From: CBDBBY01 sp965205055
GTDB lineage: Bacteria; Pseudomonadota; Alphaproteobacteria; Rhodobacterales; Rhodobacteraceae
Direction of reading: 5' to 3'
DNA: 64,000 bases
Assembly (NCBI GenBank): GCA_965205055.1
Contig: OZ242030.1
Coordinates: 1 to 64,000, forward strand
Positions 18,101-24,903 of this stretch are shown in pieces. A program made the translations under genes and the position numbers. Each line of letters opens with the position of its first letter. Within the stretch, counting starts at the first letter, position 1. The notes beneath the pieces are model-generated. The model did no database searches, was not told the DNA's origin, and saw nothing but the letters and a program-made list of their open reading frames with translations.

Positions 18101-18882
18101 ATGCTTGGGCAAGCTTCTTCGAAGACGCCGGCAACGGTTTTTTTGGAAAACGGATCCTTCAGCGAAGCGACAAATATCGGCAGCGGATTTATCCTTCGGG
18201 TCATTAGGGCTTGAACCAGGTGATTTATCGGCTCAAGATCGCCGCTTTGAACCAAGGCCCTGTAGAACACGATTGCAGCCGTCGGCCGTACGGAATTCCA
18301 TTCGCGCTTGAGTTGCGCGAGCGTCGGGGATTCCAGATCAGGCCAATACAGGCCGCTCTTCGCCAGCGGGATCGGCGGTGGAGCGGCAGGTTCGCCGAAT
18401 ATGAGATGCCGGCAATGCCGCAATAGGTTCACTGCGTTCGTGACGCCCCCTTCCGAACAATACCCGTGCAGAAGTTCCCAATGCGGTGCTGAAATTGTCG
18501 AGACGCGAAGCAGTTCATCGTCCGGTCGGTTGTCGCCGGGAAGCGCAGCAAACGCTATGCCTTGATCCGAGAGGCGGCTGGAGAATTGTTCAAGGCAATA
18601 TTGCCAATACGACAGTCCGCCCAATGCGCGGACAATTACGAACTTCGATTTAAGTGCGGTTTTTTCCAGATACAGATCGACCGAATACGGATGAGCCAGC
18701 CACGACAAGTTTGCCAGACGCAAAAAGCTGGCGGAAGCGCCGCTCAAACTGTTGGCCGACGCCAGAACTGACAGTTCAGAATCCGCCGCTGAGAGAAAAA
18801 TTACATCCGCAGGCGTTTGGTCCGGATCAATGGGCTCTGCGTTGCCGGAAATGCTTCCAGGTCGCGCCGCAAGCAAATGCAT
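15133..18882 (-). CDS. cobN: Cobaltochelatase subunit CobN
   Basis: The 1249-residue protein is the large, Mg-chelatase-H-like subunit that inserts cobalt into hydrogenobyrinic acid a,c-diamide together with CobS and CobT (not in this window). Family landmarks are IIQLGKHGNLEWLPGKSVAL, YPFIVNDPGEGTQGKRRAQA and VTAWGTSNMRTGGDDIAQAL. The start follows cobW by four bases and the stop overlaps cobO. The length matches the family and no break is seen. CobN belongs to the late cobalt-insertion route, whereas cbiX and cbiD nearby belong to the early route. Confidence 0.95.
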   Translation of the reverse strand: MHLLAARPGSISGNAEPIDPDQTPADVIFLSAADSELSVLASANSLSGASASFLRLANLSWLAHPYSVDLYLEKTALKSKFVIVRALGGLSYWQYCLEQFSSRLSDQGIAFAALPGDNRPDDELLRVSTISAPHWELLHGYCSEGGVTNAVNLLRHCRHLIFGEPAAPPPIPLAKSGLYWPDLESPTLAQLKREWNSVRPTAAIVFYRALVQSGDLEPINHLVQALMTRRINPLPIFVASLKDPFSKKTVAGVFEEACPSIVLNATSFASGSPSGSSSGREATVLDAPGRPVLQVVMSSSDHESWNSGSEGLSARDIAMNVALPEVDGRLATRTLAFKSETYRDELAQCPVAGYAVEPGRRDFIADLASGWLRLARKSAPQRRIVVLLANYPNKDGRIANGVGLDTPASAARVFDALDEFGYEIGDAPRTGSEIMSELLAGPTNWLTDRASRNGGIRFGLDDYMRHYGTLPEEVRKRVEKQWGAPDCDPFCANGGFALSLARHRNLVVGIQPARGYNLDPEETYHSPDLVPPHNYIAFYFWLRFEFDAHAIIQLGKHGNLEWLPGKSVALSDSCFPEAILGPTPMIYPFIVNDPGEGTQGKRRAQAVVVDHLTPPLARAETYGDLRELEVLVDEYYEAAGVDPRRIGTLRKKILEKLSATRLDKDVGLDPADDADSRLRKLDAYLCEIKESQIRDGLHVFGEAPEGSLERDLVASLVRVPRGANCEEDASLTRALAFDIGLSDEFDPLDCDMSGRWTARKPEILDRVCADPWRTAGDTVERLELLAAAVIEGSAEPPGELTNAVLENVRANILPSVRSCGRSEINALMAALDGRFVPPGPSGAPSRGRLDVLPTGRNFFSVDSRTLPTRTAWELGWKSASMLVERFVQDHGDWPKAMAVTAWGTSNMRTGGDDIAQALALMGVRPVWDENSSRVTGFEIIPLSALGRPRVDVTLRISGFFRDAFPAQIELVAGAARAVMDLDESPDENPAAAAFRTEKETLGAKRAGYRVYGSKPGAYGAGLQALFDENIWRDREHLGATYIEWGGYAYGDGDGGAPAADAFSERLSGMDAVVQNQDNREHDLLDSDDYYQFQGGMSAAVESLKGAKPAIYHNDHSRPERPVIRSLEDEIGRVVRARAVNPKWLAGVKRHGYKGAFEIAATVDYMYAFAATTGAVKSHHFDLVYSAYIDDDQTRGFIEENNAPALREMAARLLEALERDLWRPRLNSTRRTLEMLCGAARPDGGGLGDD

Positions 18883-18886
18883 CGGA

Positions 18887-19945
18887 TTAGGCGACCGCTT
18901 TGAGCAGATCCGTTTCGACCGCTGATCGGTCGAGCCCGGCCAAGCCGATCACTACCAGACGCGAAACTCTCGGCTCGGATTCGCGAAAGGGCCGGTCGAA
19001 ATAGCTGTCGACCCGCGGTCCCACCGCTTGAACGACCATTCTCATGGGCTTGCCCGCGATTGCGGCAAAGCCCTTCACCCGGAGCAGGTCGTGACGGCTC
19101 ATAACGCGCCGCACGCCGTCAACCAAACGCTCGCCGTTCGACGCTTCAGTCAACTCGACGACGAAGCTTTCGAACTCGTCATGCTCGGAGCCATCCTCCT
19201 CATGATCGCCCTCGCCGTGGACATGGTGAATTTCCGCTCGCGATTCCATATTCAGTTCGGCGGCAAATCCGAGGCCGAGCAATGCTTTCGGGTCGACCGC
19301 GCCCATCTGCGCGGACACTACCTTCACTCCGTCCCGGACTTGGTTCTGCAGTTTTTTGCTGAATTCGCCGGATGCCTTCTGTCCCAGCAGGTCGGATTTG
19401 TTGACGACAACCAAATCCGCGCAGGCCAGCTGGTCGTCGAACAGTTCGGCCAGAGGCGATTCGTGATCAAGATTTTCATCCGCTTCACGCTGCTTTTCCA
19501 CTGCTTCGAGATCGTGGGCGAACTGACCGTTCATTGCCGCTGGTCCGTCGACAACCGCGACGACGCCGTCAACGGTGACTTGCGTCCTGATTTCCGGCCA
19601 ATTGAACGCGCGAACCAGCGGTTGCGGAATTGCCAGCCCCGAAGTTTCGATAATGATGTGGTCCGGCTTCGGGTCGCGACCCAAGAGCTGTCGAATCGCC
19701 GGAGTGAATTCCTCCGCGACGGTGCAGCAGATGCAGCCGTTGGACAACTCCACGATGCCGCCTTCCTCGCAGTCTTTGATGCCGCAACCGCTCAGAATTT
19801 CTCCGTCGACCCCCAAGTCGCCGAATTCGTTGATGATCAGGGCGATGCGCTGCCCTTCGGCATTCTCAAGGATGTGCCGGATCATTGTCGTCTTGCCGGC
19901 GCCTAGAAAGCCCGTAATCACTGTTGTCGGCGTCTTTGAAATCAT
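18887..19945 (-). CDS. cobW: CobW, GTP-dependent cobalt metallochaperone of the G3E family
   Basis: The 352-residue G3E GTPase delivers metal to the cobalamin pathway. Motifs are Walker A GFLGAGKTT, the metal site GCICCTVAEEF, the G4 motif NKSD near residue 175, and a His/Asp/Glu-rich loop (IHHVHGEGDHEEDGSEHDE) at about 235-255. A CobW_C domain follows. It leads the cobW-N-O-Q operon. A possible cobalamin riboswitch lies 85-180 bases upstream, and a decayed copy of its first codons and leader is at 23015-23230. Confidence 0.95.
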   Translation of the reverse strand: MISKTPTTVITGFLGAGKTTMIRHILENAEGQRIALIINEFGDLGVDGEILSGCGIKDCEEGGIVELSNGCICCTVAEEFTPAIRQLLGRDPKPDHIIIETSGLAIPQPLVRAFNWPEIRTQVTVDGVVAVVDGPAAMNGQFAHDLEAVEKQREADENLDHESPLAELFDDQLACADLVVVNKSDLLGQKASGEFSKKLQNQVRDGVKVVSAQMGAVDPKALLGLGFAAELNMESRAEIHHVHGEGDHEEDGSEHDEFESFVVELTEASNGERLVDGVRRVMSRHDLLRVKGFAAIAGKPMRMVVQAVGPRVDSYFDRPFRESEPRVSRLVVIGLAGLDRSAVETDLLKAVA

Positions 19946-20029
19946 GATTCCCTCGTCAACGAAATTCGTCGCAGTTGTCTATCACCCGAAGAACCCGACT
20001 GCACCGGCTGAACACGGTACGCTCATCAA

Positions 20030-20125
20030 CAAAGTGCCTGACTGCTAGCGAGCACCCCTGAGCCGATGCTTCCTTCCACTTGCCGGGAGTGCGTATGCGG
20101 TTTTCACGCGGATCACGACCTGAAA
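20030..20125 (-). promoter_or_regulatory. Possible cobalamin riboswitch, compact or degenerate, upstream of cobW
   Basis: Read on the minus strand, the cobW leader contains in order AGGT, GTGAAAACCGC, GCACTCCCGGCAAGTGG (compare the cobalamin core GCnnCCCCCGCAACTGT) and AGTCAGGCAC (compare AGTCAGGAGACC). Order and placement before a B12 gene fit. The GCCACTG box is not seen, and the core is shorter than usual, so it may be decayed. A covariance-model search (Rfam Cobalamin) would settle it. Confidence 0.45.
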
Positions 20126-20189
20126 AATCGAACGCCGTCAGTATTCTCAGTACTGGGGCATCGCCTTCGAATATGGCCGGGTACTTGGA

Positions 20190-20357
20190 GGGTGCATCCC
20201 ATTTTTTGGGCAGACGGCCGCGCGACAAACCCTTCAATCAAGAAATTAAGCCCTGCGATTGTTCTCGATGCAGCATTTGAAGTCGATCAGAGCGTCGGCC
20301 CCATTTTCGACTAGCGGCGCCTCTCCCTTCTCATCCCCAAAAAAAGGGATGCACCCG
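20190..20357 (+). repeat. Short element family A, full copy
   Basis: The 168-bp element starts GGGTGCATCCCATTTTTTGG and ends in the inverted GGGATGCACCC preceded by an A-run. The interior matches the copy at 3560-3721 in reverse orientation. It separates the cobW leader from the low-GC gene pair that follows. Confidence 0.7.
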
Positions 20358-20453
20358 TACTTGGATTCCAACTTGCAATTGTCGCCAACGAACACTAATT
20401 TGCGTTCGCAGATTGGCTCACGATGCGCATTTGCATCTTTTGGAGAACGCCCG

Positions 20454-21203
20454 ATGATTGCTATTGATGATGGATTTGCGGACGCAAAGGCGTCACAAAT
20501 ATCATTGATGAACAAGTTTACTGTTGTGTATGAAGACTCAGCGATAAAGAATACGCCTGATTTTAAATTCAACATCTCTTCTTTTTGGAAGAGAGTAAAA
20601 AAGTGGACAGTTACCGGAAGTAGTCAAGCAAAACAGTCAATTTATGGCCAATCAAGCAAGAACAAAGAACTTGAATCAAAATATATTGCTGGCGCAAATT
20701 GGGCGGATAAAATAATAGAGAAATATTACAAGACAATGATAGAGAAAATGACAATAAATCACTTGAATAAATTTGAAGAAAGTTTTGCCCAATATGAGGA
20801 ATTTTTTGAAGAGTGGAAGAAGAAAGAAGAAAATAGATTCTCGGAATTGGACATATATATATCGAACCAAGGTGAATCTTTGGATCGAAATCAAGTTAAT
20901 ATCCTTATGGAAACGTCAGATGCATTTAAGGGTGTAGCGGAGGAATTGGCTCCAAAATTCCGCCAAATTGTTGAACGCCTTGAGGAATTAAGTGCAAAAA
21001 ATTCGAAGTACGAGTCCGATGCGCTGAATCGGTACGAATATCTTTCAGCTAGAGTAGAGCGTAGTTTTGAAGAACAGATCGAAGGTTTGCTTGATTTTTC
21101 AGATTATTACCGCGGCTACGCGCGGACGTATGATCCTGATCAAAAATTAAGCAAAGTTTTTGATGACGTTGATTCCTTGTTTCAGCACTTGGAAGTGGAT
21201 TAA
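20454..21203 (+). CDS. Hypothetical coiled-coil protein, low GC, paired with a RelE-like toxin
   Basis: The ATG at 20454 follows TGGAGA at a good spacing; the frame is open further upstream but that part lies inside a short element. The 249-residue product is Glu/Lys/Asn-rich with long predicted helices (about residues 80-125 and 150-215; EEFFEEWKKKEENRFSELD). No membrane segment or catalytic motif is visible and I recognise no family. DNA here is strikingly AT-rich compared with flanking cob genes, indicating foreign origin. The stop is three bases before a RelE-like gene, so it may be an unusual antitoxin or effector partner. Confidence 0.6.
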   Translation: MIAIDDGFADAKASQISLMNKFTVVYEDSAIKNTPDFKFNISSFWKRVKKWTVTGSSQAKQSIYGQSSKNKELESKYIAGANWADKIIEKYYKTMIEKMTINHLNKFEESFAQYEEFFEEWKKKEENRFSELDIYISNQGESLDRNQVNILMETSDAFKGVAEELAPKFRQIVERLEELSAKNSKYESDALNRYEYLSARVERSFEEQIEGLLDFSDYYRGYARTYDPDQKLSKVFDDVDSLFQHLEVD

Positions 21204-21206
21204 TTT

Positions 21207-21476
21207 TTGAAACTTAGATATAGTCTGTTGTTTAAGAAGGCGTTGAAATCCCTCTCTAAGCAGAACCAAAACGCAGCTCAAAGAACTTTAAAAAAGCTAG
21301 AAGCCGATAATGTGCCGCATTCTGTTAAGCTACGACCGCTTAAGAGCAAAACCGGATTATGGATAGTGAATGTAACAAACAAGTATAGAATTGTCGGTAG
21401 AAAGGATTCTGGAAACATATTTGTTCTTCTGGACGTTGGCTCGCATGACGCGATATACAACAGGTGGATTAGGTAG
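21207..21476 (+). CDS. RelE/ParE-superfamily toxin-like protein
   Basis: The TTG start at 21207 follows the previous stop after three bases, with GGAAGTGGA as ribosome-binding site inside the upstream gene. The 89 residues have the RelE-fold pattern: basic N-terminal helices (KLRYSLLFKKALKSL), then KLRPLKSKTGLWIVNV and NKYRIVGRK strands ending in DVGSHDAIYN. Such proteins are mostly ribosome-dependent mRNA interferases. The DNA is as AT-rich as its partner. A broken relative of the same protein lies at 23888-24012. Confidence 0.7.
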   Translation: MKLRYSLLFKKALKSLSKQNQNAAQRTLKKLEADNVPHSVKLRPLKSKTGLWIVNVTNKYRIVGRKDSGNIFVLLDVGSHDAIYNRWIR

Positions 21477-21523
21477 CGGCTAACGCTAACAGAAATTCAA
21501 CAACAACGATCAAGTTTGCATCC

Positions 21524-21808
21524 ATGACCATCAAAACTTCAGTCAGTTTTACAGAGCGCCACCATCGGTTCGCAAAGCAGAAAGTGGAAGAAGGCTCCTG
21601 CGCTTCGGTCAGCGGTTTGGTCGCCCAAGGCATTGAGAAACTCATGCAAGAAGAAGAACGCGAAGCGGTGTTGGCCGGCATGGCTGACGCTGTTCGAGCA
21701 AGGATGCAAACACCGCGTTCCGAATTCATCGAGATGGATGAGAATGACACCATGCTCGACGATATCCGAAATCGGCTTACGTCGCAGGGGCGGCAAATTA
21801 CAAAATAG
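21524..21808 (+). CDS. parD: ParD-type antitoxin (ribbon-helix-helix)
   Basis: The 94-residue protein opens with a ribbon-helix-helix segment (TIKTSVSFTERHHRFAKQKV, then SCASVSGLVAQGIEKLMQEE) and has an acidic C-terminus (EFIEMDENDTML) that would wrap its toxin. This is the ParD/CopG arrangement: DNA-binding and autorepression at the N-terminus, toxin neutralisation at the C-terminus. Its stop overlaps the toxin start by one base, and the usual antitoxin-toxin order is kept. Confidence 0.85.
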   Translation: MTIKTSVSFTERHHRFAKQKVEEGSCASVSGLVAQGIEKLMQEEEREAVLAGMADAVRARMQTPRSEFIEMDENDTMLDDIRNRLTSQGRQITK

Positions 21809-22107
21809 TGCGCCACCCGCATGTTGCCTATGAACTGTTGGACATAGCTTCTTTTGTTGCAGACTACGCAAGCAACGACGTCGCAATGCACAAGCTTGCC
21901 GAAATCGAGTGGACCATCCGGCAATTGTGCGACTTGCCCCGCACCGGTTCCTTCCGCGACGAAATTGCTGCTGGAGTTCGAGCAATCCCCGCTGCCGACA
22001 AAAGTGTCATTTGCTTCATTGTCGATGACGACAGACTTGAAGTCCGCATCATGGCAATCGGTTATGCCGGATCGGATTGGAGCAAAACAGTCGGGGCCAG
22101 ATTATGA
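21808..22107 (+). CDS. parE: ParE/RelE-type toxin
   Basis: This 99-residue RelE/ParE-fold toxin starts at a GTG overlapping the antitoxin stop (TAGTG). Family features are AYELLDIASFVADYASNDVA, LPRTGSFRDEIAAGVRAIPA, and the closing strands KSVICFIVDDDRLEVRIMAI with GYAGSDW. ParE proteins poison gyrase; some relatives cleave mRNA, and sequence alone does not decide. The pair appears intact. It stands between a second toxin operon and a broken VapBC in the debris dividing the cob locus. Confidence 0.85.
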   Translation: MRHPHVAYELLDIASFVADYASNDVAMHKLAEIEWTIRQLCDLPRTGSFRDEIAAGVRAIPAADKSVICFIVDDDRLEVRIMAIGYAGSDWSKTVGARL

Positions 22108-22278
22108 CTAAGTCCAAGCCAGGTTCCGTGAAACACTGCTGGGAATTCTCGAAGGTACCCATTTGGTTCAGCACGCAGAGAAGCCGCGCTCTGATATTCT
22201 CGAAGGAGTGGTGACCATCTGTTCGTGATGCCCGGTAGGACAAAAGAACGGCATGCCTTCATTTGAGTTAGATGCGTC

Positions 22279-22460
22279 TCACGTTTTTTGGTGAAGTCTG
22301 TTTTGCGCTTCGGCGCGCTGTCGGATTTCGGCTAAGGTAATCGAGGACACAAACAGGTCATCGTCTCTTTGGTCGGCCAGCCATTCGCTCAGACGCGCGG
22401 ATGGTGCTGTTGTTTGACAACGTTACTGATGACGTTGGTGTCTAGAAGGTAGCGCTTTAC
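22279..22460 (-). pseudogene. Truncated VapC (PIN-domain) toxin
   Basis: The minus strand reads KRYLLDTNVISNVVKQ, the PIN-domain N-terminus with its first catalytic Asp, then a frameshift and RLSEWLADQRDDDLFVSSIT, LAEIRQRAEAQNRL with the conserved Glu. The C-terminal half is missing. The start codon is GTA and overlaps the antitoxin stop. The frame runs into GATGCGTCTCACGTTTTTTG (22271-22290), which resembles the terminus of the family A elements, so an insertion or deletion at such an end probably cut the gene. Confidence 0.75.
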
Positions 22461-22759
22461 AGGTCGATTCTGCGTCCCTCGATACGCGGCCGCGATAGAT
22501 CTATATCCGTACCAACCAGCGGCGAGCGGCGAAGTGCCGCAAGAATACCACCTCGCATAGGAGGGGCATCTGCAATCAACGCCTTCGCGGTCGCCCGCGC
22601 ATTTTCCGCTTTCGGCTTATCAGCGGCCAGCTGTCGCCCGAGAGCACGGATCAGGCTCTGATCAGTTTCAGGTGCCATCACTTCAAATCGCTTGATGCCG
22701 CGTTGCGCGAGACGCGCACGATAGTTTCGAGTTGCGTTTTTCTGTGCCCTAGTGGTCAT
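22457..22759 (-). CDS. vapB: VapB-type antitoxin, partner of the broken VapC
   Basis: This intact 100-residue antitoxin of the VapB-like class usually lies in front of PIN toxins. Its basic N-terminus (RAQKNATRNYRARLAQRGIK) would bind DNA, and the closing PMRGGILAALRRSPLVGTD, DLSRPRIEGRRIDL is the recurring toxin-binding tail. Since the downstream vapC is truncated, this is now an orphan antitoxin. Short element B1 begins 28 bp upstream of the start and has probably displaced the original promoter. Confidence 0.75.
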   Translation of the reverse strand: MTTRAQKNATRNYRARLAQRGIKRFEVMAPETDQSLIRALGRQLAADKPKAENARATAKALIADAPPMRGGILAALRRSPLVGTDIDLSRPRIEGRRIDL

Positions 22760-22787
22760 AGGTGGCCTCCCGATATATCCTGTCGAT

Positions 22788-23014
22788 GGCTTGTTTACTT
22801 AAGTCCGCAGGGTCTACATTTTGTGCGTTTGGTGCCGTTTGAGTTCACCGATTGATGCGGTTGCGCCTTGACGCGGAGCTAAGAATCCTTCTAATTTTCG
22901 CTGAAATCCGGGCAAAACGGTTGAATTCCGGTCAATTCGACCGAATTTTCTAGCCGAAAGTCCTGCTTTGGCAATAATCAATATCTTGTGGTTGCGGACT
23001 CAAAGCAATAAGCC
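22788..23014 (+). repeat. Short element family B, copy 1
   Basis: The 227-bp element begins GGCTTGTTTACTTAAGTCCG and ends in the imperfect inverted GACTCAAAGCAATAAGCC. The interior has no open frame. Copies 2 (23662-23887) and 3 (30797-31024, inverted) match along the whole length. It sits just upstream of vapB and abuts the decayed cobW copy. Confidence 0.75.
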
Positions 23015-23230
23015 ATTCCTGTCATATATGCCAGAGTATTTCCAGACAAGCCCGATTTCGTTTTGTACCAAGGCGATACGATGTCCTCCGGCATTTTCGA
23101 GGATGTGCCGGATCATTGTCGTCTTTCCAGCGCCTGGAAAGCCTGCAATCACCGTGGCCGACGTCTTTGAAATCATAAGTCCATCTTCAACGAAATTTGC
23201 CTCTGCGGCCGACCACTCAATGAACGCAAT
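23015..23230 (-). pseudogene. Decayed copy of the 5' end of cobW and its leader
   Basis: The minus strand reads MISKTSATVIAGFPGAGKTT, MIRHILENAGGHRIALV and then diverges. This is close to the CobW N-terminus (MISKTPTTVITGFLGAGKTT). DNA similarity extends about 45 bases upstream of the ATG into the leader. It ends at element B1 on one side and a partial family A element on the other. Only about 45 codons survive, so it cannot be functional. Confidence 0.8.
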
Positions 23231-23239
23231 TGCTGTACG

Positions 23240-23362
23240 CGTTCTTGAGAGCTTGAGGATTTCGGGCCAAAGGTTGTTTTCGAAGCGGCATTTGCGGCGA
23301 GCAGGGCGTCGGATTCGGTTTTCGAGCAGCTGCATCCTGCTTGACCAAAAAATATGGGATGC
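23240..23362 (+). repeat. Short element family A, copy lacking its left end
   Basis: The right two thirds of the element are present: TTTCGGGCC, GGTTGTTTTCGAAG, GGCGAGCAGGGCGTCGG, ending TTGACCAAAAAATATGGGATG. The left terminus is missing where it joins the cobW fragment. Confidence 0.6.
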
Positions 23363-23513
23363 TTCCTGCCATTCGTGACAAGTTGGCAACAATTTGCCAC
23401 AAAATCATACGATGTTGACACCTATTTCTGCGCTGCAGTTGCTTCGTTGTTTGCAGCTTAGGCTTTCTGAGGTTACATTGAGTTTGATACTTGCTGACAT
23501 AAGGTGTCAGTCC

Positions 23514-23541
23514 AAGGGCTGCTCTTAGGGCAGCCCTTTTT
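23514..23541 (+). terminator. Rho-independent terminator-like hairpin
   Basis: A 9-bp perfect stem AAGGGCTGC / GCAGCCCTT with a 7-base loop is followed by a T-run. It points along the plus strand just before the NYN fragment. No gene is recognisable directly upstream, so it may close a lost gene or a small RNA. Confidence 0.6.
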
Positions 23542-23561
23542 CTATTTCGATGGGATCAATG

Positions 23562-23661
23562 ATGACGAAGGTTAGGGTCTATGTTGATGGCATGAGCTTG
23601 TACTATGGGATTCTCAAGAGCGGCAGCGGTGCACGATATTAATGGTTAAACCTAGTTGAAT
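23562..23661 (+). pseudogene. N-terminal fragment of a NYN-domain (LabA/DUF88-like) protein
   Basis: From an ATG at 23562 the frame reads MTKVRVYVDGMSLYYGILKS, then a TAA codon, WLNLVE and a stop. VYVDGxSLYYG and KWLNLVEL are the characteristic opening of NYN-domain nucleases. Element B2 begins exactly where the homology stops. The rest of the gene is absent. Confidence 0.65.
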
Positions 23662-23887
23662 AGCTTGTTTACTTGAATCCGCAGAGTCTACATTTTGCGC
23701 GTTCGGCGCTGTCTGAGTTCACCCACTGATGCAGTTGCGCCTTAGCAGGGCAGCGGATCCTTCCAATTCGCGCCGAAAGCCGGGCGAAACGGTCGCACTC
23801 CGATCAATTCCGACCGAATTTTCGAGCCGAATGCCATGCTCCGGCGGGAATCAACATATTGTGGCTGCGGATTCAAAGCGATAAGCC
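23662..23887 (+). repeat. Short element family B, copy 2
   Basis: The 226-bp copy begins AGCTTGTTTACTTGAATCCG and ends GATTCAAAGCGATAAGCC. It lies precisely between two unrelated broken genes: an NYN fragment on the left and a RelE-like fragment on the right. Confidence 0.75.
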
Positions 23888-24012
23888 ATGGATAGTAAAT
23901 GCAAATAAAATATAGAATTATTGCTAAAAAGAAAAAAACAAATGAGAGCGAAACAGATAGCGTTCTCAGACTTCTATATGTTGGTTCGCACGATACAACC
24001 TATAGCAGGTAG
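23888..24012 (+). pseudogene. C-terminal fragment of a RelE-like toxin related to the one at 21207
   Basis: The reading WIVNA, a frameshift, then KYRIIAKKKKTNESETDSVL, RLLYVGSHDTTYSR and a stop parallels WIVNVTNKYRIVGRKDSGNI, FVLLDVGSHDAIYNR at 21360-21470. The upstream half is replaced by element B2. It is AT-rich, like the intact relative. Confidence 0.7.
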
Positions 24013-24078
24013 ACAAGGTAAATTCGGATGCTGAATTTTGATTAATATGGAAGGACGTTGCTTTCCGCACAGCATTTA

Positions 24079-24903
24079 TTAAAGTAGTCGATAGGATGTT
24101 CCAGAATTCTGGTACAAAATGCGATCATATATCCACTTTTTAAGTTCACCGATATTCGTGAACGAAACACCCGATCGCGGCAACTCTGGCTGCATTGGCT
24201 TCGAAAGCATGTAAACTGGAAGATTGCATTGGGCCGCGGCATCCAATTTGTGTCTTCCGGCTTCGCTGCCGGAATTTCTGCAAAGCAGACACGTAATTTT
24301 CTCGCGGCGCAAAAGGCGCAGTTCATGTTCCAGATTGGAACTCGGCCTTTCGGTCAGCATTATGCAATTTGCAGGAACTGACGATCTCGAAGGACTTTCG
24401 AATGCGCGCACTAAGAACATGATATCCGCTCGGGAACGCAAAGCATCCGCAGTGAGCGGGTTTTCAATCGACTGGCCTCCAATGGCCGCAAGCACGCGCG
24501 AGCCTCCGGGGATCATCTCGACAGCTTGGCTGAGTTCGTCAAAAAATGCCCAGTTTTCGAGGTTTCCGGGAACCCATTCTGGACGGTCCAACCGAACAAT
24601 TGGTATCCCGAGTTGGCTGGCGGCGGTTATTGCGTTGCAACTGATTTGGACAGCGAAGGGATGCGTCGCATCGATGATCGCGTCGAATCTTTCAGACCGT
24701 ACATATTCCGTTAGACCTTTGGCGCCACCGAAACCGCCGATTCGAGTCGGGACAAGGTATTTGCTCGGTCTTGTGGTCCTGCCGGCCAAGGACGCAAGTA
24801 TCTCGAACTGCGGGAGTCGAGACAATTCGTCGCAGAGACGGCGGGCTTCCGCCGTGCCCGCCAAGACAAGCAACTTCTTCCTTTGCGAAGCTTCCACTTT
24901 CAA
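24079..24903 (-). CDS. cobK: Precorrin-6A reductase (CobK/CbiJ)
   Basis: The enzyme reduces the corrin ring of precorrin-6A (or the cobalt form) with NADPH. The N-terminus KLLVLAGTAEARRLCDEL is the family signature, followed by ATHPFAVQISCNAITAA and RLDRPEW. In the C-terminal half LCRNSGSEAGRHKLDAAAQC corresponds to the conserved (K/R)NSGG..... K region. 274 residues, slightly longer than usual. The start overlaps the end of cbiD by four bases; the two are co-transcribed behind cbiX. Confidence 0.92.
   Translation of the reverse strand: MKVEASQRKKLLVLAGTAEARRLCDELSRLPQFEILASLAGRTTRPSKYLVPTRIGGFGGAKGLTEYVRSERFDAIIDATHPFAVQISCNAITAASQLGIPIVRLDRPEWVPGNLENWAFFDELSQAVEMIPGGSRVLAAIGGQSIENPLTADALRSRADIMFLVRAFESPSRSSVPANCIMLTERPSSNLEHELRLLRREKITCLLCRNSGSEAGRHKLDAAAQCNLPVYMLSKPMQPELPRSGVSFTNIGELKKWIYDRILYQNSGTSYRLL

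Noticed and set aside
19028..19906. 292-codon plus-strand frame opposite cobW, and similar long frames opposite cobN, glnE and the synthetase-like gene
   Set aside because: Mirror frames of strongly coding genes; no independent family features.
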